A stretch of DNA of 64,000 nucleotides from SB11 sp035906255 (lineage in GTDB: Bacteria; Bacteroidota; Bacteroidia; UBA8524), in the NCBI GenBank assembly GCA_035906255.1, contig JAMIFM010000031.1, positions 24,497-88,496 on the forward strand, written 5' to 3'. Positions 60,568 to 64,000 of this stretch are shown here, piece after piece. The notes under the pieces are model-generated. The model was not told where the DNA came from. It saw nothing but the letters and a program-made list of their open reading frames with translations, and did not search any database. The first letter of the stretch is position 1. Each line of letters begins with the position of its first letter. The position numbers were made by a program, and so were the translations under genes.

Positions 60568-62160
60568 TTAAAACTTAACAAGTTTAGTGATGGAACTTAA
60601 GGTTCCGTCATTTACTTGTACAAAGTAACAACCCGAAATCAGCGTCGCAACATTTATATCGGTAAAACTTTCATTTAAAACGGTAGAATAAACACATTTT
60701 CCTGCCAAATCGTAAAAGTTAACCGTAGCAGGGTAGTTCAATGCACGGTCGGTGCTAAGCGTAACCGCAGCATTTGCAGGGTTTGGATACAAACTGATAT
60801 TGGTACGGGCAGCCTCATTAACACCCAAACCCGATACGTTGGCAGTAAAAGCCATAATGGTTTCGCTAAACCCTTGAGCTTTAAAACTGAACGAATCGGT
60901 AAAGTTAGCGCCTACTGTTTTAGCAGTGAAACTAAATGCCAAACGCTTGGTTTCGCCCGGCTGTATGGTAAATGAGCCTACCAATGCCGAAACGTTGGTT
61001 TGCGGTTTGGGATTAATAGCCGACAAGGTATAATCAACGGCTGCTTTGCCTGTGTTGGTTAAAACAGCTACATAATTAATCGTCTCGTTTAATGGCACAT
61101 AGCCAAAGTTTACAGGCTGGCTGTAAGTAAGTTCATATTTCTTAACCGGAGTTGGGGCTGTGCCTGCAAAGTTGCTGATACGCTCAATAAACTCAGGGTG
61201 GTCGGTAAACGGATTGCGGTTGCCTTGCACTTGTGCTGCACGCTCATGCCTGATTGAATCTTTTGAAGTAACCGTGAACTGTGCCGCCCATACGCGCAAC
61301 AAATCTTCCTGAGGGTCAAAAAAGTTGGTATAATCCTGATAACGGGTCACAAAGTAGAACATAGCCCTTGCCGCCGTGCCCTTGTGTTCGTTACGGGGCT
61401 CAAACTTTTGGTTATCGCTTAATGAGCCGCCTACCATCCAAACGGGCGAAGTAACAATCCCGAAGGGATCATCGCTACGGCGAGTATTGGCAGGCCCATC
61501 GGCAGGAAACAAATGATGCACATCTGAAAACATCGGGTCTTGCGAAGTGTATTTGCTGCGTGGGAAATTATGTTCAGCCGTAAAATCAGTAGTTACCGCC
61601 CCTGCACGGGTATTAAATTTGGCTTTTCGGCCTGTGTACACGCACTCAACACTATCGTTATTATTATCTACATAAGCATACATTTGGTCGCGCACCACAG
61701 TATAACCGAGTGTATTTGCAGATGAAATCTTTGTTTTCAATGCTGTCATCAGGTCGCCTTCCCACTTGTTTTGTGTAGTGCTGTAATAGGTATTGCTGTA
61801 AAATCCTGTACCCTTCAAATGCACATTATATGCCCCGTAAGGACTTTGGGTACTGATAATTAACTCATTATTATAGTCAACGTTGTGGCGGGGACGAAAC
61901 CGCACATTCACCACTTTAGAATTCATGGCGGGAATATTCACCAAAGTATCGCTAAGGGTAAAATCGCTGTTGGTAGTCTTTAGCTTTACGCCTTGCATAT
62001 CAAAGGGCGCATCGTTGTAAATAGTTACATTTACTCCTGATGTTACATATTTAAACAGGGTGCCGTACTTAACTGTATCAGTTGACACCCTTAGTTTTTG
62101 TGCATTTATGCCAAGAGCCACAAACATGGTGATGGCGGCAACGGTAATTTTCTTTATCAT
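60568..62160 (-). CDS. Secreted endonuclease I (EndA/NucM family) with T9SS sorting domain
   Basis: The 530-residue protein from ATG 62160 has a signal peptide (AITMFVALGINAQ). An Ig-like domain at residues ~20-120 (VNVRFRPRHNVDYNNELIIS) precedes the nuclease core with TAEHNFPRSKY and DVHHLFPADGPANTRRSDDPFG, the His-Asn-type catalytic block of the endonuclease I family. A second Ig-like domain follows, then a type A T9SS sorting domain (SLYPNPANAAVTL...GCYFVQVNDG). It probably degrades extracellular DNA. A longer reading to 62193 would start upstream of the TAATTTTG -7 box and is rejected. Confidence 0.9.
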   Translation of the reverse strand: MIKKITVAAITMFVALGINAQKLRVSTDTVKYGTLFKYVTSGVNVTIYNDAPFDMQGVKLKTTNSDFTLSDTLVNIPAMNSKVVNVRFRPRHNVDYNNELIISTQSPYGAYNVHLKGTGFYSNTYYSTTQNKWEGDLMTALKTKISSANTLGYTVVRDQMYAYVDNNNDSVECVYTGRKAKFNTRAGAVTTDFTAEHNFPRSKYTSQDPMFSDVHHLFPADGPANTRRSDDPFGIVTSPVWMVGGSLSDNQKFEPRNEHKGTAARAMFYFVTRYQDYTNFFDPQEDLLRVWAAQFTVTSKDSIRHERAAQVQGNRNPFTDHPEFIERISNFAGTAPTPVKKYELTYSQPVNFGYVPLNETINYVAVLTNTGKAAVDYTLSAINPKPQTNVSALVGSFTIQPGETKRLAFSFTAKTVGANFTDSFSFKAQGFSETIMAFTANVSGLGVNEAARTNISLYPNPANAAVTLSTDRALNYPATVNFYDLAGKCVYSTVLNESFTDINVATLISGCYFVQVNDGTLSSITKLVKF

Positions 62161-62168
62161 AAACCTTG

Positions 62169-62176
62169 CAAAATTA
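62169..62176 (-). promoter_or_regulatory. -7 box TAATTTTG of the endonuclease I-sppA operon
   Basis: It matches TAnnTTTG on the minus strand and ends 8 bp before the ATG at 62160. Confidence 0.6.
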
Positions 62177-62258
62177 AGGCTTTGATTCTGCACATAGGTT
62201 GCCTTGCTATTAAATTAATGGAGACAATCTTACAAGGTTGATGTTAAAGCATCATCAC

Positions 62259-62360
62259 CTCGACGGGCATAAAGCCCGCCTCTATTAACACACGTACCTC
62301 GACGGGTTTAAAACCCGTCGAGGGGGAATACCCAACAAAACAAGATTTCATATCCTGTCC
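62259..62360. repeat. REP-like block, left copy
   Basis: Three palindromes in order: CGGGC-ATAAA-GCCCG (62264-62278); a perfect 27-nt palindrome with arms CCTCGACGGGTTT and its complement around A (62297-62323); and ACAAGAT...ATCCTGT (62340-62358). The same three recur in the same order and orientation at 62818-62917. Confidence 0.85.
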
Positions 62361-62368
62361 AAATAGTT

Positions 62369-62791
62369 TTACTTACTAAACGAATTCAGAAATTTCATTT
62401 CAGTTTCAAAATCGTTATTGGCATGGTGCTGTTGCTGGTTCTGAATGTATTTGACTACGGCTCCCACCTTGTATGAGCTTACCGAGAAAGCACCATACCC
62501 GTCTTGCCATTCAAAATATTCTTCCATTTCAACCTGATGGTTTAACCATGTTGATGTTGCCCCTTTTATATTCTTTACTATTTCGCTTATTGTGTGTGTT
62601 GGGTTAAGTCGCAATAAAATATGAACATGATCAGGCATTCCATTCATTTCTACCACATCATACCCCTTGCTTTCAAATACTTCACGCATTTTTGAGTACA
62701 GCACTTTCTTTGCATCTTCATGAATTAAATATCTTCTCTTTTTAACTCCCCATACTAAATGAACCCAAAGCGATAACTTATTGTGTCCCAT
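62369..62791 (-). CDS. IS200/REP-associated Y1-family transposase
   Basis: The 140-residue protein has the HUH motif HVH at residues 55-57 (PDHVHILLRL) and the catalytic Tyr115 in KYIQNQQQHH. The N-terminal WVHLVWGVKKRRYL and the DGYGAFSVSSYK segment match the IS200/RAYT family. All catalytic residues are present and the frame is intact, so it may be active or domesticated. It cuts and joins single-stranded DNA at hairpin ends. It is flanked by REP-like blocks at 62259 and 62818. Confidence 0.9.
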   Translation of the reverse strand: MGHNKLSLWVHLVWGVKKRRYLIHEDAKKVLYSKMREVFESKGYDVVEMNGMPDHVHILLRLNPTHTISEIVKNIKGATSTWLNHQVEMEEYFEWQDGYGAFSVSSYKVGAVVKYIQNQQQHHANNDFETEMKFLNSFSK

Positions 62792-62817
62792 TTTAATTTT
62801 ATTAAAACTATCATTAT

Positions 62818-62917
62818 CTGACGGGCATAAAGCCCGCCCCTATTAATCCCCGATTCTTGACGGGTTTAAAACCCGTCGAGGGTATCGCCGCCATAGAACA
62901 GGATTTTATATCCTGTT
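62818..62917. repeat. REP-like block, right copy
   Basis: Palindromes CGGGC-ATAAA-GCCCG (62822-62836), GACGGGTTT-A-AAACCCGTC (62859-62877) and AACAGGAT...ATCCTGTT (62897-62917) recur in the order of the left block. The two copies differ at scattered loop and linker bases. Confidence 0.85.
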
Positions 62918-62994
62918 ATTTTATTTCCGTTTTATACCCTACGGATTAAAAAAGTAAACCGCTGATAACTGTTTAGTCTATCCACCTTTTAATG

Positions 62995-63002
62995 TAATTT
63001 TG
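62995..63002 (+). promoter_or_regulatory. -7 box TAATTTTG of purB
   Basis: It matches TAnnTTTG and ends 4 bp before the ATG at 63007, so a leaderless or nearly leaderless message is likely. Confidence 0.65.
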
Positions 63003-63006
63003 CGCC

Positions 63007-64000
63007 ATGGATTTAAGCGCACTCACTGCCCTATCGCCGGTTGACGGACGTTACCGCAAAACCACCCTTTCATTGGCTCAATACTTCTCTGAGTTTGGCC
63101 TGATACGCTACCGCGTTTTAGTGGAAATTGAATACCTGATATATTTATCGGAAATACCGTTGCCGCAATTGGCGGGGAAGATAAACGATGCACAAAAAAA
63201 CCAGTTGCGCGATATATACCGCAACTTCATTTTAAGTGACGCTGAAGAAATAAAACACACTGAAAAGACTACTAACCACGATGTGAAAGCGGTGGAATAT
63301 TTTGTGAAAGACCGTTTAAAGGAGCTTGACCTGACCGAAATAGGCGAATTTGTACATTTTGGCCTTACATCACAAGATGTAAACAACACCTCTGTGCCTT
63401 TGAGCTTAAAAGAAGGACTTAATGATGAATTACTTCCCAAGCTGAATGAGTTGAATGATTTGCTGCGTGTGAAAGCCGAAGAGTGGAAAAGCATTACTAT
63501 GCTGGCTAAAACACACGGGCAGCCTGCATCGCCTACTAAATTAGGTAAAGAGATAATGGTATTTGTTGAACGTGTTGAAAACCAACTATTATTACTTAAA
63601 ACCATCCCGTTTTCGGCAAAGTTTGGCGGTGCAACAGGTAATTTTAATGCTCACAATGTTGCCTATCCTGAACTTGACTGGCGTGAATTGGGCAATGAGT
63701 TCGTGAACAACCGCTTGGGACTTACCCGTATGCAATACACCACCCAAATTGAACACTACGATAATCTTGCCGCACTTTGTGATACGTTAAAACGTATCAA
63801 CAACATTATGATTGATTTTTGCCGCGATGTGTGGACGTATATCTCGATGGATTATTTTAAGCAACAGCTAAAGGCCGGAGAAGTAGGCAGCAGTGCAATG
63901 CCGCATAAAGTAAACCCCATTGATTTTGAAAATGCTGAGGGAAACTTAGGTGTTGCTAATGCTTTGTTTGAACATTTTGCTGCAAAACTCCCCATTAGCC
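63007..64000 (+). CDS. purB: Adenylosuccinate lyase, N-terminal part (cut by window end)
   Basis: The open frame runs from ATG 63007 to the window edge (331 whole codons). It begins MDLSALTALSPVDGRYRKTT and contains the family hallmarks HFGLTSQDVNNTS, KTHGQPASPTKLGKE and the signature loop GSSAMPHKVNPIDFE, with the catalytic Ser in the SSAMPHKVNP loop. It is the E. coli-like type. The enzyme makes AMP and the AICAR intermediate in purine synthesis. The remaining ~120 residues lie beyond the window. Confidence 0.95.
   Translation, partial: MDLSALTALSPVDGRYRKTTLSLAQYFSEFGLIRYRVLVEIEYLIYLSEIPLPQLAGKINDAQKNQLRDIYRNFILSDAEEIKHTEKTTNHDVKAVEYFVKDRLKELDLTEIGEFVHFGLTSQDVNNTSVPLSLKEGLNDELLPKLNELNDLLRVKAEEWKSITMLAKTHGQPASPTKLGKEIMVFVERVENQLLLLKTIPFSAKFGGATGNFNAHNVAYPELDWRELGNEFVNNRLGLTRMQYTTQIEHYDNLAALCDTLKRINNIMIDFCRDVWTYISMDYFKQQLKAGEVGSSAMPHKVNPIDFENAEGNLGVANALFEHFAAKLPIS

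Larger units (their letters stand above)
62259..62917. mobile_element. RAYT-like element: Y1 transposase between two REP-like blocks
   Basis: A Y1-type transposase gene lies between two ~100-bp direct-repeat blocks of palindromes. This layout is that of REP-associated tyrosine transposases, which can spread short palindromes as single-stranded DNA. The element sits between the endonuclease I operon and purB and interrupts no recognisable gene. Confidence 0.7.

Noticed and set aside
63108..63605. 165-residue minus-strand frame at the right edge
   Set aside because: It is antisense to the clear purB signature region.

Overview
The window looks like a chromosome segment from a Bacteroidota bacterium, moderately AT-rich by eye. 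The evidence is: five proteins with type IX secretion (T9SS) sorting domains or gliding-type C-termini; many promoters with the Bacteroidota -7 box TAnnTTTG placed 5-25 bp before start codons; almost no Shine-Dalgarno sequences; and Bacteroidota-type families (DUF4260, bTHX, a cold-shock-domain protein with a charged N-terminus, a DUF779/aldehyde dehydrogenase/AraC module). I cannot name a genus.

Layout. 1-3.5 kb: the end of a T9SS-sorted PKD-type protein, an exported thioredoxin-like protein, two tandem Crp/Fnr regulators and a DUF4260 membrane protein whose promoter carries an FNR-like dyad. 3.5-4.67 kb: nine tandem copies of a 125-bp palindrome-rich repeat. 4.8-8.3 kb: DoxX and the DUF779/aldehyde dehydrogenase/AraC module. 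8.4-18.6 kb: enoyl-CoA hydratase, mannose-1-P guanylyltransferase, RecQ, tRNA-Gln(TTG), Prs, ribosomal protein L25, an orphan Hpt protein, MltG, DapB and LepB. 18.7-21.2 kb: a transglutaminase-like exported protein, a half-length asparaginase and an SDR. 21.4-23.6 kb: a cold-shock cluster (cold-shock-domain protein, RhlE-type helicase, CspA). 23.7-29.3 kb: PrmC, RibD, a Dph6-type protein, an RsmB-like methyltransferase, an LpoA-like lipoprotein and an RRM protein. 29.4-46.3 kb: three very large secreted proteins among housekeeping genes (GT2, MsrA, FabI, bTHX, PdxH, Ffh, a DCC protein). 46.3-53.9 kb: PAP2 phosphatase and a TetR-TolC-MFP-RND efflux operon with a candidate operator. 54-60.6 kb: a small lipoprotein, a large AsmA-like protein, an AT-rich DUF4062-like gene and SppA. 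60.6-64 kb: a secreted endonuclease I, a Y1 transposase between two ~100-bp REP-like blocks, and the start of purB.

The -7 boxes allow several start codons to be corrected: dapB (TTG at 16224), the SDR (21235), the glycosyltransferase (32654), the DUF4062-like gene (57557) and endonuclease I (62160). No prophage, CRISPR array or obvious multi-gene defence island is present. The best candidates for unexplored biology are the stand-alone DUF4062-like protein, the RAYT/REP block, the nine-unit tandem array, the Crp/Fnr pair with its dyad, the overlapped promoters between ffh and the DCC gene, and the two leader ORFs that end in TAATG on the next start codon.
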